Part shown: positions 23,930 through 35,684 of the stretch, one piece after another
Position numbering within the stretch: position 1 is the stretch's first letter
How the letters are laid out: the number at the start of each line of letters is the position of its first letter
Source of the DNA: Amanita rubescens
Lineage: Eukaryota; Basidiomycota; Agaricomycetes; Agaricales; Amanitaceae
Length of the DNA: 64,000 bases
Direction of reading: 5' to 3'
Assembly: GCA_015039365.1 (NCBI GenBank)
Contig: WION01000031.1
Coordinates: forward strand, 248,001 to 312,000
The notes under the pieces: model-generated
Told to the model about the DNA's origin: nothing
The model's input: the letters and a program-made list of their open reading frames with translations, nothing else
Databases searched by the model: none
Position numbers and translations under genes: made by a program

Positions 23930-25610
23930 AACATATCAATGAACCGTTCGATGCTGTCCTCCTCCTCGGCGATTCTGTCACCTGAGCTGTACAATTGAAG
24001 GGTCTCTGCCTCATGCATCATCACGCATACGCTTCTCTGTCAAAAAACTGTCCTGACACCCACACAGATAACGATACTCAATGCTATCAGCCGAGCACAT
24101 GTCTTTAACGCGCACTCATCTAGTCACCGCATAAACAAAGTTCTTATTCCCCTATCCCCACGACGCCCGCGACCAGCCGCGACCCTGCCCGTCTATATGG
24201 ACCTGGTATATATATTACACGGGTAGATTATGAACAACCGATCGAAAGGATGATGGTTGATTAACAGTGATTACCGGAGAGACGTAGACATTCTACATCA
24301 AGCACGACATATCGAAACCAAGATTGAACTTCATAGAAGGACAAGGAGAGTCGCGGGAAATACAGCACCGGATTCTATGAACATGATGCGACACATGCTA
24401 TAGCTTCATGAATAGCACCAGTAGTAAGGTAGTCGTCGATGGGTTGCAGGACAGTAAGACTGCGGCTTGCTTGCTTGCTGCACAGGGTACAACACCGGAT
24501 CCAACATGGAAGCTAAGGTAGTACTGCATTGCGCGTCCAGTCAAATAAGCGCGTGATTCGGTGCGGTACGCGAGGGTACGCGGTTGTGCTGGAAAATTTG
24601 TGCACAGCCAAACATCGGTTTGAGTTCCTTCACTTCTACTGGATCCGGCATTCGTTTGTCGACATCTATACAACGTGAACTGATACAGGAGTTTACGTCA
24701 TTATCGAAAAACAACTTACCTCGGAGTTATTGACGTAGTACCATGGATCGTGTTGGATCCAGCCATCATTCGTCGACTACAATGTGAATTGATGGTTGTA
24801 ACGATGCCAAGTTGCTAGCTCGTCGCAGGCTCTATTGGTTGCGATAAAGAAACAGTCAGTGTCGTTACATTTGCCAAAGAAAGCGCCTTACCGCTCGTTA
24901 CGGACTCGATAGTGTATTAGTCCGGGGTATAGCTCATCAATCAGGCGATTCTCGCCAAGAAAAGATGTATGAGCGAGTGACCGATCCCTTGCGAGAATAG
25001 TGAGCGTCGATGTCAACTTCACGATGTGGCGATCGTCTGGTGGATCATGCCAGTTGCCCAACAAGTTGAGCGCCAAAGGTAGTCCCCAACCATCCTTCCC
25101 TTTTCAGAGGGACGAAACGCTGGCTGATGAGTTTGGAGGAGAGTTTCGGGGTGAAGGAATGGGATTGCGTGTGTACGGCCGAGTTTGAGGCATATTCGGC
25201 GGTAATTGAGAGTGTGGGATGGGTGCTTTGTGCTGCTCAGGGAAGCACGGGTGAGAAGGGCGGGAGATTGCTCGTTTGGACCGTTGGATATGGATGGCGA
25301 GCATTAGAGCTCCCGCTGCGGCCCCTGTATTGTTGCATTTGTGCTGGCAGGCCTGAGGAAGAGGACATCTGGCTGAGTTCGATCGCAGATTTGGACAAAG
25401 TTTTACGCGACACGTTGCGCAGGTCGCTCAGGGAGGCCGCTGTTTGGCTCGTGCGTTCGTTTCGCATGTCGTCTGGGATGGCACCGTCGGTAGTCGGGGA
25501 AGTGGTGAAGGGAGAAGTGTTTGAGGGAGGTACGGTAGACGAAAAAGCACACGGCGGCTGACAACAAAAAGACTATATTTAGTCCAAGAAGAACCCGCTC
25601 GGCAATCACG
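23930..25610 (-). repeat. Segmental duplication D1 (partial copy of 38130-39850) with a degenerate gene
   Basis: This segment is near-identical to 38130-39850. Shared blocks include GATGCTGTCCTCC near 23952, the ATATATATTACACGGGTAGA stretch near 24208, and the coding-like part at 24890-25610. On the minus strand the 25610-24890 part resembles an exon encoding a short hydrophobic segment (LNIVFLLSAAVCFFVY) and a Ser/Pro-rich stretch (SKSAIELSQMSSSSG), then IDELYPGLIHYRVRNER before a GTAAGG donor. A TGA breaks this copy after SNLPPFSPVLP (near 25236). I do not recognise the family and take it as a broken copy. Confidence 0.5.
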
Positions 25611-25619
25611 GCAATCGCT

Positions 25620-27730
25620 CGCCCCTGTACGCTGAAATCACGTCGAACGCACGAGTCTTGAACGCAACGAGACTATACTTATGTGAGAACCATGCATCCA
25701 GATTCCGGATCTTCCTCTTCTTCAAATCAAAGGACGCGTGGTTGATGCAAAACCAATGGGAGTGAACGCGGACTCCTTGACTTGTGACCGTGACCGTGAC
25801 CCGATCTGCCAGTCAGGCTAAAATCTCGTATAGACGACCTCCGCGATCTCCACTACCACTTCTCCCCGCAAGCCCCCTCCCACACCATATGACAGACTCA
25901 AACACCTCAGCACTGTTGTCTTCCCCGTTTCTCCAAAAAGCTTCGGGAAGGTCGATTCTGGAGAGCGTGAGCGTGTTGAAGGAGGATGCGGCGGTCTACA
26001 GCCGCAGTGAGGATTTTATTCCTATTTTCCTGAATTCTCTGTGCTAGTAACCCTGCATTCCCAGTACCCAACACCTAGTAGTCCCACTCCGAGTCTCCGA
26101 CCCTACCTCCGCACCCGTGTCGTACGGTTGGCTCACCCGTTTACATCCCCTCCTTCCTCCCAGCCCCTTGACTCGGCTATTCCGTCCAATAGCCCGCAAC
26201 GCCCTCAAATCCCCCGGGTAACTTATGGATCATCGAAGAAGCCGTCTAGTACGTCACAGTGTCAACATCGCCGACTTCCAGACAGTTAACCCGCTCGTGG
26301 GTGCGGATAGTAAGGGTACCCAAAATGGCGACCCGTTCCCGTACCCCGGCCACCTTCTCCGCGTCTCGTCGATACGCATTATTTCGGAATTCTTACCATG
26401 GACCAACGAAGTTACCGCCTAGAATCTCGCATTCGGCGCGAGGTCATCGATAGCATCTCAGATTGTCTGTATCGCATGGCATCAGCCTTAATGCTCTCCC
26501 CGACGTTCGGAAACGCGCCATTTCAGAGTCTTACCACTATTGATGACACCTGTTGCTTTCTTGATAAACTGTTTATCCCGCTCAATGCCACTGGAGGAAA
26601 TCTAGTCTCAAAATCTCGTGCCTCCAGGCACATCACCCCCGATCAATGAACTCGAAACTGTCCTTTTGCGTCTTTTGGCAAGTTTCTGTAACATTTGTAT
26701 TATCGGTTTGTCCCCAATAAACATGCAAAACTCGGTGGTACACTTGTGAGAATCCCTTACAGGCTTTTGTGTCTAATCTGACCGGCTTCGCACCACCACC
26801 TCATATTATTCATCAGACTCAGAGCCCTAGTACCATGAGCCACGCCGACGCTCCGGTTACAATTGCCAAACCAAGAGGTGCGTTTACAAATCTCTTCACA
26901 TTTTTCACGGAATTATCGTATGACAGCACAACGATGGTATACGGAGGAGAAGATGTCATTTCACTGCCGGCCTGCCGCTTTTGCTAAGGTTGTTACTATC
27001 GCTACCAGCTTTTGAGTCTTGCGCAAGTCGCATGTCACATGACCAACGGCCCTGGACACCGACCTCCCAGATTTGGAAGGCACGTCGAAATTTCGACGTG
27101 CTGGCCATCATGTCGACTCAGGCGCAGTGACCTACTCACTACTTAAAGCTGGGGCCAACACATCTTGTACCTCTACTGTGTATCGTATATGCCTCATAAT
27201 GCGAAATTGCAAGCACCGTCTGTACGATGAGCCGTACAATAGGATTTCTTCTGCCCTTCGTCGTCATGAAGAGGGATAGTCGCCCGCTTCATCACTTAAT
27301 CTGTCACGCAAACTCAAACCAACTTTCGACGCTAACAGGGCTTTACTCAACGACGAGCGTGTCCCACCACCACTACTTTTCAAACAATAGGCATATGCCG
27401 AAACAGTTCCTGAAGCGGCCGGAGCGGAATGTGCCGAAAACTTGTTGCAAGGTGACAACTTGACGTGGAATGCGAAAGGTTAATGGGAAACCCCAATGAG
27501 CGGCTCCCGTGATGTTCGGAGGATGTCCATGGTGCGTACATTTCTCTCCGACCTTCTCATGCCTGACTCCATCATGTCAAAACTATCGTGATTGTTTCAC
27601 CTCATACGGAGGTTTGTATAAATACCATACGTGGAAATGTGGTATGCGAAATATTAATGAGAAACTGGGAAATCAGAAGTCGTTTAGCAAAGGAAAAATG
27701 CAAGGGAAGCCACGAACTCGGCATAAATAA
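25620..27730. other. No supportable gene
   Basis: Open frames here are short, overlap on both strands and lack splice-linked continuity or family motifs. The base composition is unremarkable. I see no repeats of note. Confidence 0.5.
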
Positions 27731-27731
27731 C

Positions 27732-28375
27732 CTACAGCGAAGCAAAAGAATAAATAGACGAATAAACAAATACATGGTTCTGGGGGTAAAGAGTTGGGCG
27801 ATAAGGAGCCGTGTTTCGTCCACGGTAATTAGTACGAGATCCAAATCGGCGTCCAGGCTGGGAACCACTACCATCACGGCGTTCCTGTGCTGGCCGTTGC
27901 AGCGGAGAGCCACCCAATTGATTCTCCTTTATCCTCGCGAGGAGCTTCTCCAGTGCGCCAGGCTTCAACATTTTTCGGCCGCCATCGCGCGTTATCCTAA
28001 TCTTATCCTTACGAATCCTGTAAGGAACTCCGGCGTGAATCTCGCCCGTACCCCCGACCACGTACTCGCTCGCGGGCACTTTGTGAGTCTTGTCTGGCCA
28101 GTGACTCGAAAATGGGGCCACGAGGTATATTTCACCGGACTCGGTTGATTTCCCTACGATAATAATCGCGTGGACGGCTCTCTTGAGAGAGCCTTTTCGC
28201 CTCAGGTATCCCTCCAGTGGATCCTGTTAACGTAGAGAAAGGTTAGCAATCAGGTATATCGGTCGACAATGAGATGGGTACTCACATAATCTCCTGTCCG
28301 AGCATATTGTATGGTGCCGATGAGGGTGTCGTTGTCGTAGTCAGAATGGTTGAAGTGGCAGTTGGATTGATCCAT
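27732..28375 (-). CDS. Two-exon hypothetical protein, 193 aa, basic RG-rich tail
   Basis: Exon 1 is 28375-28286 (MDQSNCHFNHSDYDNDTLIG to ARTGDY). The intron 28285-28224 has donor GTGAGT, branch GCTAACC and acceptor AACAG. Exon 2 is 28223-27732. Phases match and the joined frame is clean. The middle is beta-rich in look (AVHAIIIVGKS, then GEIYLVAPFSSHWPD), followed by a basic segment (RIRKDKIRITRDGGRKM), a predicted helix (LEKLLARIKEN) and an RG/RD-rich tail (RRDGSGSQPGRRF, YRGRN). I do not recognise the family. The core could be a small SH3-like barrel, but that is only an impression. The clean intron argues for a real gene. Confidence 0.6.
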
Positions 28376-28399
28376 TATTAAAAAAACAGTTAAGAAGGG

Positions 28400-29540
28400 G
28401 CAGGCTGCGCTTTGCTTGTGCTAATGCCGTAGAAGAGGGAGACGCAGGAGACCAGCTCTAAGGAGCTTGAAGAATGGAAAAATACTTATACCAAATACCC
28501 ACGTGAAACTGTCAGCCAACTCCGGAGCAAGCCTGTGATTATGGGCTGTTCTAATAGTTACCTGCGTGCCATTTCCTTTCTGTAGTGTTACGAACCATAG
28601 TGTCCAGCCACAGGGTCGAAGTTGCAAAAAGAGAACACCCCAAAGGGGAAGTCGGCATCGTCGGGCGCGTCATCTTCCTAAATGGGTTTGGCGGCAACAG
28701 GGTCGATCTAGGTCGATCTCCTTGCCACAGAAAGAGAAAGCCCAAAAGGGGAATGTCGGCGTCGCCACCTTCCTAAACGGGTATGGGGAATCTCCAATAT
28801 CCAAATTTGTTTATGACCCTTGTGCTCACTGCCTCATATGTCATCTCGCTATTCCTCAAAATATGGATGCAAGTTGACAGTTATGCGAAAACCTTCGCAA
28901 ACGCGTCCGAATGTATCAACTCGAAAGGGCCTACGCGGCCCGTTTCTAGGTCAGATGATTGTATACTGCACAGCTCAGAGTTCCTGCGCCGCGGGCGATC
29001 AAGTATATTGATATAGGTAAGCATTGGGAAATAATAATGGTTTACAAGGGTGACGTACCAAAGTCCACAGTGTAAATACATATGAAGGGTTGATCACCTC
29101 GAATGTGATGTCTTTTTTATCGGATATCCAGCTTCTCAAGACCCATTGAAGGAACAATCTTTTCGGACTAGTTCGTCGTTTGGGTCAGGACGGTCGTCGT
29201 GCTCGTGCGTGGTTCTGCGGTGCCTTCCCGCCCTTCATGCTGTTCTGATTTTTGATCCTTTTGAGCAGTGCCTTGACATCTCTTGCGCGCGCCTCCAGCC
29301 TTTGGTGATGGAAGATCTACACTGCCAGGGGTTCCATTGCCTGAGTCTGTGTGATCGCCGATAGTTCAGGTTTTGACTCTTAAAGACCCTAGACACACGA
29401 ACGTCCCACATTTAGTTCAATTGGGCAGTGGCGGAAACTATAGTTGACATTAGCTCACGTCAAAAGAGCGTTCAATCCTTCTCGGGCAGAGAAAATTCAA
29501 TTGACGTAAAAATACTTCAATACGTCAAGGTCCTATCCAA
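28400..29540. other. Intergenic; imperfect direct repeat at about 28640-28800
   Basis: No supportable gene. Two imperfect copies of about 60 bp lie near 28640-28700 and 28740-28795. Both run from CCCAAAGGGGAA-like sequence through GTCGGC to TTCCTAAA(T/C)GGGT. Confidence 0.4.
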
Positions 29541-29546
29541 TATCAT

Positions 29547-29937
29547 CGGCAGCCGCTTTGGACCTGCCACCCTCGCAGCATCAAGCGAATGGAGATTCCG
29601 TAAAGGTCAAGGTCAGAGGTGCGACATGTGCTGCTCAAACCATATCTGCTGATGTATCTGCCACACTCACAGGTAGGATCACTTAATCATTATCTCTCGT
29701 CTGGGTAGGCTAACCTGTGCTGGTGGACACAAAAGAGTACCTGGAAACGATTGTAACGCAGCCTTGTGAGCACGCCCAAGCCCTCCATCACTGCGCACCG
29801 CGTACCTTTCCTTAATTTACGTGTTCGAAGCCAGACGTTCATGGCATATTTTCTTACCTTAGATTGAAGTGCTAAGCTGCGTACTAAGCAAGCTGCTAAT
29901 ATCGAAACTATCAACTCAATATGTGCATGTCATCCAG
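29547..29937 (+). repeat. Left arm of a large imperfect inverted repeat
   Basis: This arm pairs with 30920-31385 read on the other strand. Matching landmarks, left versus right reversed: GGCAGCCGCTTT, AATGGAGATTCCGTAAAGG, ATCTGC(T/C)GATGTATCTGCC, ACGATTGTAACGCAGCCTTG, and CGAAACTATCAACTCAATA. The arms are about 390 and 460 bp and enclose about 1 kb. Confidence 0.7.
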
Positions 29938-30919
29938 GTAAAGTTTGCTACGTCGTCCGGCGCTCCGTCATTGATGAAAACAATTTGGAGACGCTTTCTC
30001 CGGCCAAGCGCCTGGGAGGATCCGTCACTCAACTGTCATGACCGTCTAGGCTGTTCACCCTTGCCTGTGCGGGACTGTAGAGCAACTTGAACCATGAGCA
30101 TCCGAGAGTATAGCATGAAACATATGTGTATACCCTCTCACAATCTAGCTCGTTTCTCCCTTTCCTGGCTTATCGCCGATGGCTACGACAATATTATGTT
30201 TGCATTCGGTCAATGGGACCGCGTTCATTCGGCCTCGGAATGAGCAAACTAATGGTATGGAGCTCACACCCACGCGTGTTCAGTCAGAACGTACGCACGC
30301 GGAACCATTGAACTTTCTCTTGTAAATAGGTCCCACAGAACTATCTGTGTATGTGGAATGTGATAGACCCCCGAATTTCGATATGAGGTACTTAAAGATT
30401 AAGCCTAGGATATGGGACTTTGCCTCTCCTCTCGCTCTAGCTCCCGCCGTGGCGCTCAAGCATCCCTCTTCTCTTGCTCTTGCTCCAGCTGCCGAAGTGC
30501 ACAAAGTAAGCAAAAACTCCCTTGGAGGAATCGGGATCGAAGCAGATCAGAAAGTCAACCCACAAGGCCGACCGTAATGTATTGCCAAGCCGCCCACGCT
30601 TTCTCTCTCTTGTGTAATCGATTACAATACGAAAATGAATTTATAATGGATTGTGAGCTGAATTTCGAACCCGATGAGTTGAATTAGGTTTGTAGTGGGT
30701 TGGCACATGAGCCAAAAATGCTGTACATATTAGCCTATAATGATACAGTTCGACTAAGAGCCACGCTGGGGTCCTCTCCATTGCGTTGGGTGTCTGACGA
30801 GATCATGAGCACAGGATGGAGAAGCACTGCTACGAACGGAAATTAACGACGAACTTAATCTGAACATCCTCAGGGCCACTGGACCCCGAAATATTCTTGG
30901 ACAGGAATTTTGAGCTGCG
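29938..30919. other. Interior of the inverted-repeat element, no clear gene
   Basis: Only short frames are present (for example about 30347-30577 on the plus strand), and none shows a transposase motif I recognise. If the structure is a mobile element it is non-autonomous or decayed. Confidence 0.4.
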
Positions 30920-31385
30920 GATGACATGTACGTATTGAGTTGATAGTTTCGAAATTAGCAGTTTAACCTCCACACCCTGGGATTGTGTTATTGAGCGCGA
31001 GTTGACTTAACTGTGAAGGGTTACACAATTTATCACTTCATTCTAAGATAAGAAAATATGCATGAACGTCCGGCTTCGAACACATAAATTAGGGAAGGTG
31101 CGCGGCGCGTAGTGATCGGAGGGCTTGCGCGTCCCCACAAGGCTGCGTTACAATCGTTTCCAGGTACTGTTTCGTGTCCGCCAACACAGGTTAGACCCAA
31201 ACGAGAGATAATGAATAGTAAGTGAACCTAGCTGGGAGGGCAGATACATCGGCAGATATGATTTGAGCAGGATATGTCGCATATCCGACCATGTGTACAG
31301 GCACACAGGCCAATGTGTCTTTCCTTTACGGAATCTCCATTCACTTGACGCTGCGAGGTGGCAAGTTCAAAGCGGCTGCCGAAGC
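30920..31385 (-). repeat. Right arm of the large imperfect inverted repeat
   Basis: Reverse complement of the 29547-29937 arm with extra sequence in the middle (about 30985-31060). Outside about 31385 the two flanks no longer match. I could not define a target-site duplication by eye. Confidence 0.7.
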
Positions 31386-32417
31386 GTGACGTGTGATGCG
31401 TGCGTGGCTTATTAGCAAGCCAGAACAGAACAATCTCCATATGTTTATGGCCACTAGCAAGGCCTGGCGCCTCAGCTGAAAATTCAACAAGATCTACGTG
31501 CTCGGCGTAGGCATTCGCATGTCGTCTGGGATGGCATCGTCGGTAGTCGGGGCAGCGGTGAAGGGAGAAGTGTTTGAGGGAGGTACGGTAGACGAAAAAG
31601 CACACGGCATCCGACAACAAAAAGAGTATATTTAGTCCAAGAAGCTGAGAGGACGGAAATAGGGTTGTTTGTATCTATGTACTGTTGGACATCCGACGAT
31701 CATGTGGCACCATCTCCGCCAAATTCATTGATCTTGCACTCGCCAATGCTAGTGATCACGTTCCACCAACTGGACATGGGAGGATAATCAACCCAAATGG
31801 TTCGAAAAACTTCCTGTGGCGCCGCCACTTTTCCCCAGTCGAACAATTCAGTAAGTAACAATGACCGATTTCGCGCACGTCTGTCAACAACATGAGAAAA
31901 AAGGTCTAGTCCACGCTGCTCTAACGCTTTGGATGACAGATTGGATCCAGCACACTGGCTATGGTCCCAAAGAAGGAAGGATTGCAAGTCCATTACACAC
32001 AGCTTTGATCATCGTTGCTGCATAGGCCCAAAGATACTACTTCACTGCAGCACTGTAGTGTTCATCCCGCGTCGATCGTAAGTGCTAATGATTCCCCCTT
32101 TACCACTGCCACACCTCATTCTAAAGGAGTCTAACGATGCACCGCTAGTAGCCTAGTTACCATGCGAATAAGGTTCTCGACTCTTGCCGCATCGCTTGCA
32201 ATTCATTCGTTTGCCGCCGTATCATCGCTATTCGACTTAGGCCCAATAATGCACAAAGGCCGTGTACAAGGTACGGCCTGTCATACGACTAATTATCTTC
32301 ATGCCGTCTCGGCCGGCTCCAATCCCTTGCGCCACGATCAGGGCTCAATGCATGCATAGCTAGACGAGGTCATGTGGGAGGTCCAGCCCGTTACGTGAAT
32401 AGGGCCCACCTTGGGTG

Positions 32418-32425
32418 TATAAAAG
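32418..32425 (+). promoter_or_regulatory. TATA box of the kinase-like gene K1
   Basis: TATAAAAG lies 88 bp before the start codon at 32506, and the same element precedes the paralogue (40900-40907). Conservation of the box and its spacing in both copies supports a core promoter. Confidence 0.65.
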
Positions 32426-32505
32426 CCCTAGCAGGTGCCGTTGGAGAATTCTCAGGCTGGTCCTCTACATCTTTTCTACGTTGAACGTTAACCCTCTTGT
32501 CTCTA

Positions 32506-33802
32506 ATGCGTCTTACGACTGTCACTATTGCATTCATTTTCTTCGGTACCGTCTTCGCGACGCCGATCCTTTCCCTCCGCGGCAATCCCGTCGCACTTTC
32601 CGTAAGTCGTTTGGGAAACATTCTCTGATTATTCTAAATTGTTGGATTATCAGAAACGAACAAAAGGCTCAACCAGCACCGAGGCCGGCGCTGGGGATGA
32701 ATCGGGTGGTCGCGGCCGCGGCCGCGGCAGCCGTAGGGGAAGCCTGAGAGGGGTAAGTGGTTCTGCTTCGTAGTGATCATGATATCCGGGGGGCTAACTC
32801 TGGTTCTAGAGCACCGGGGCCGGCGCGTCAAGGAGCCCCAAGCGAAAGCCTAGTGACGTAAGTCACCTCCATCCCACTATGAACCATACCCCGTAAACGG
32901 ACATCTCATTTAGAAAAGCCAATCCGGACCCAGGAAGCGGGCCAAGTGCGAGCCTAACCCGGTTCCCGAGGACGTGTTTTTGGAGGCTTTGAGACACATC
33001 AACCCAAACCCTGTCGGTAAAGGGAGCCGGGGCCTGGCTGTCTTCTCGATTGATGGACCTGTACAAGGGTGTCAAGCTGTTGTCAAAATCATTAGTACGC
33101 ACGAGAGTCGTAACCTCGATGCGAAAGACATTGCGAAAATTTCTAAGGAAGTTGCTGGTCTTGCTCAGGTCAAGCAACTCTTAGGTTGGGGTAAGAGGAA
33201 AAACCCGCCGCTCGAGTACATTTTGATGAAGCACGTGGGTCTCCCCTTGGCCAAGATGGCCGAGAAAGGGTTGACTCTGGAGAAGAACAAAGAGTTCATC
33301 GAGACAAAGCAAGCCGCGGCATTGGCGCATTATCGGACGGAATTACACCTAGAACATGGGTACGTGTTCATTAATTTCCGATTGGTACTGGACACTTATG
33401 GTTGGTTATAGTGACCCCGCGGGCCACGACAACTATTTGTGGACCTTCCATGAAGATGCAGACGAGACTGATATGGACGCCCGCTTCACTGTCGATGTTG
33501 TCGATTGGGACGATGCTACACAGGTTGGTCCCGAAGGCACCCAGTACGCAACAGCTCCAAAGCCATACAACGTTCCGAACGAGAAGGCGATCCTTGCTCC
33601 CACGAACACTCCCGAATCGTCTGACAAGGCTTCCACCCCTGCCAAAAATTCCGATGAGGAGGCCGAGAAGTTGGAGAAAGCGAGCAAGAAGGAGAAGGAG
33701 GCAGCAGCTAGTCTTCATAACACTAGCGGTGGAGGATCACGCCGTTCAAGCCGGATATCGAACAAGGGAAAGAAGAAGGCGACAGCGTCTGACTCGGAGT
33801 AG
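32506..33802 (+). CDS. K1: secreted protein-kinase-like protein with NLS-like clusters (five exons, 359 aa)
   Basis: Exons: 32506-32601, 32654-32752, 32810-32857, 32914-33359 and 33412-33802. Introns are 52-57 nt with GTAAGT/GTACGT donors, and phases agree. The N-terminus (MRLTTVTIAFIFFGTVFATP) looks like a signal peptide cut near residue 18-19. Residues 33-65 contain an RG-rich run (GGRGRGRGSRRG). Basic clusters SPKRKPSD and GPRKRAKCEP (about 74-95) resemble nuclear localisation signals. The core shows kinase-fold landmarks: AVVKII with Lys 139, a helix with EVAGLAQVKQLLGWG, hinge-like EYILMKHVG, catalytic-loop-like HGDPAGHDNYLW (229-240) and VDVVDWDDA (metal-binding Asp 261). The tail is acidic then basic. 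An AATAAA lies near 33871. It could be an active kinase, an APH-like phosphotransferase or a pseudokinase; the substrate is unknown. Confidence 0.75.
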
Positions 33803-33939
33803 TGGGTTGAGGGGAAGACGAGATGTGTTGATGTATAGTTCTCGCTTGCAGTTTACTACAGTGCAAGAACAATAAATTTGTTTCAATTATTTGAGTCTTA
33901 TGACCAGCGTGAATGAGTACTAGTTCCTCCATCTATGAC

Positions 33940-34495
33940 TATGAGACATCACGATGGCACACGGGTACGTCCTCCAACTTGATGGCTCCGGAGACTTATG
34001 TGGCACATATTATGGCTAGTCGCACTCGTGCATATATAATTTGACTCCGAGTATTCTATCTCTTACCGATCGACCTCGCGGTCTTTCAGATCAATCTCCC
34101 AGAATACGTCTAGTTCTCTTCTCCCAACGTCTTGCTCCATTCACGGTCTGTCACGCAGCCTTCACAAGTGCTTCCTCCGCATAAAACAAACCCGTAGGTG
34201 AAGTGGATGGCAGGGAGTAATGTCGTGTCAAGTGACGTAGTGCCTTGGTGATGGAAGAGGCGGGGGAATGGGCTAGGATGTTCGTGTGGGCGAAGTTTCG
34301 TTTTCGAATTGGATGATCGAGACTCGATGGGGCAGTCCGAAGCTACATGGGAACATGGCGCCTGCCAGACGGGCCACACTCAATTGACGCAATGATAACT
34401 GGAATTACGAGTCATGAAATGGACGAGATAGTAGACGTTCGATGCATCGATAATTGAATTGAGTAGTACGGGCCGCGATGTTCGGATATCATCGT
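33940..34495 (-). repeat. Inverted copy of the NLR leader
   Basis: Reverse complement of the array leader. It contains the complement of the ATCGCGGCCCGTACTACTCA block (near 34472), the CGATCGACCTCGCGGTCTTT stretch (near 34069), and the TCTTCCATCACCAAGGCACT block in reverse (near 34240). No NLR coding sequence follows in either direction. Confidence 0.75.
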
Positions 34496-34755
34496 GGCCT
34501 GGCATGAATCGTGCAAAGTGTGAACGTGATTACGATCAGCTGACATAACATTCCCACATGGCTCTTTCACTCCTTGCTATTTTACGACAAAATAAGTCCC
34601 GGCAATGCATGGGATCATCAGAAGCAACGCAACCCATCACCTCCGTAAGACATGGTCCCCCCTCACAGAGCCCCTCACGCCCAGCCACCAATGTCCAACG
34701 AGGCAAGCTAGCGTCTTACCAAGAACAACGCGCCATTGCCCCGAGGTTACTTATA

Positions 34756-35684
34756 CAGTCGGCATCCCAATAATGCATATGCTCATGATGCATAACCGTG
34801 ATAATGCATAGGATTTGCCGGGTCCCATGTTGGGGCGCGCACAAAAGCTAGAATTTTTGCATATTGCATAATGCATAGACAAATAGTGACAAATATGCGT
34901 TATGAGGGAAGCTCCGGCCGCCGGCACTCGGTGTCCTAGGCTTATGTGGCATGCTCGTCATTGTACGACGTGGCCCAAATTTTACCGTACATATTTAAGT
35001 GATCAAAGCAGCGTGATATGGGCACCTTTGATGTCAATCCCTAACTCAGAAAAGGGGTCGGCCACTACTGGCAGTAATCTTCTCAAACGGAAAGCCACAG
35101 ACTGGCCGACAGCTCGACCGGCCAAAAAGCCGAGGGTTCCGAAACAGATCTCATCGACAGTGTCCACGATCTCAAGTCACGCAATCGCATTTTTGGAGAG
35201 CTGCTGACAATAGATGAGATGCTGGATCCCCCAGAAGAGCGAGAAAATGCTGACAGTGATCAATATGATGGTCATACTGATGTTGTGATGGCGATCGTAG
35301 AGGAAGTCCGTGATGAGATTTCCGTTGAAAAGGGGGAGACAATAGAAGTGCAATCCGATGATGAAGATAACGACTTACAAGCTAACAAGCTGTTATCACG
35401 CACATCACTCATATCTCTTTGCACGGAGATCCAGACATCTTGCCTTCAATATGGTGACCCTCAGCTGGCCTTCGAGTTGTCCGAGAATATTCGCAGATAT
35501 CGCGCGCAGCTATGCAGAGAGGAAACCAGGAATGCGAAGCAGATGACGATTGATAATTACTTTGGGCTATAGACGTTACACTTGTCACACTTGTCACTTT
35601 TGTCACATATCCGTTACTGCATATCCCCTATAATGCATAGACTTTTCCGGGTCCCGACCGTATGCATTATTGGGATGTCGACTG
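34756..35684 (+). mobile_element. pogo-like DNA transposon, 929 bp, with TIRs and TA target duplication
   Basis: The element starts CAGTCGGCATCCCAATAATG (34756) and ends with the inverted complement (CATTATTGGGATGTCGACTG, ending 35684). It is flanked on both sides by TA (34754-34755, 35685-35686), the classic Tc1/mariner/pogo target. Subterminal ATAATGCATA motifs recur at both ends. The interior codes only for the C-terminal part of a transposase (35219-35572), so the element is non-autonomous. The right flank reads directly into an Ariadne-like coding sequence. Confidence 0.8.
35219..35572 (+). pseudogene. C-terminal remnant of a pogo/CENP-B-type transposase with a PIP-box
   Basis: A 117-residue frame inside the TIR element. 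It has an acidic stretch (IEVQSDDEDNDLQ), a helical segment (QYGDPQLAFELSENIRRYRA) and ends in QMTIDNYFGL. QxxIxxYF fits the PCNA-interacting (PIP-box) consensus, reported at the C-terminus of pogo transposase. The preceding frame (34902-35207) holds a basic NLS-like stretch (RPAKKPRVPK) but is separated by a stop. The N-terminal DNA-binding and DDE regions are absent. Confidence 0.6.

Larger units (their letters stand above)
31500..33900 (+). repeat. Segmental duplication D2 (copy of about 39700-42370)
   Basis: Near-identical to 39700-42370. It spans a fragment of the hydrophobic-segment exon (31620-31500 on the minus strand, also seen at 25600 and 39830), a non-coding stretch with CCAAAGATACTACTTCACTG near 32028, and the whole secreted kinase-like gene with its 3' flank. 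Differences are point changes and small indels. Confidence 0.75.
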
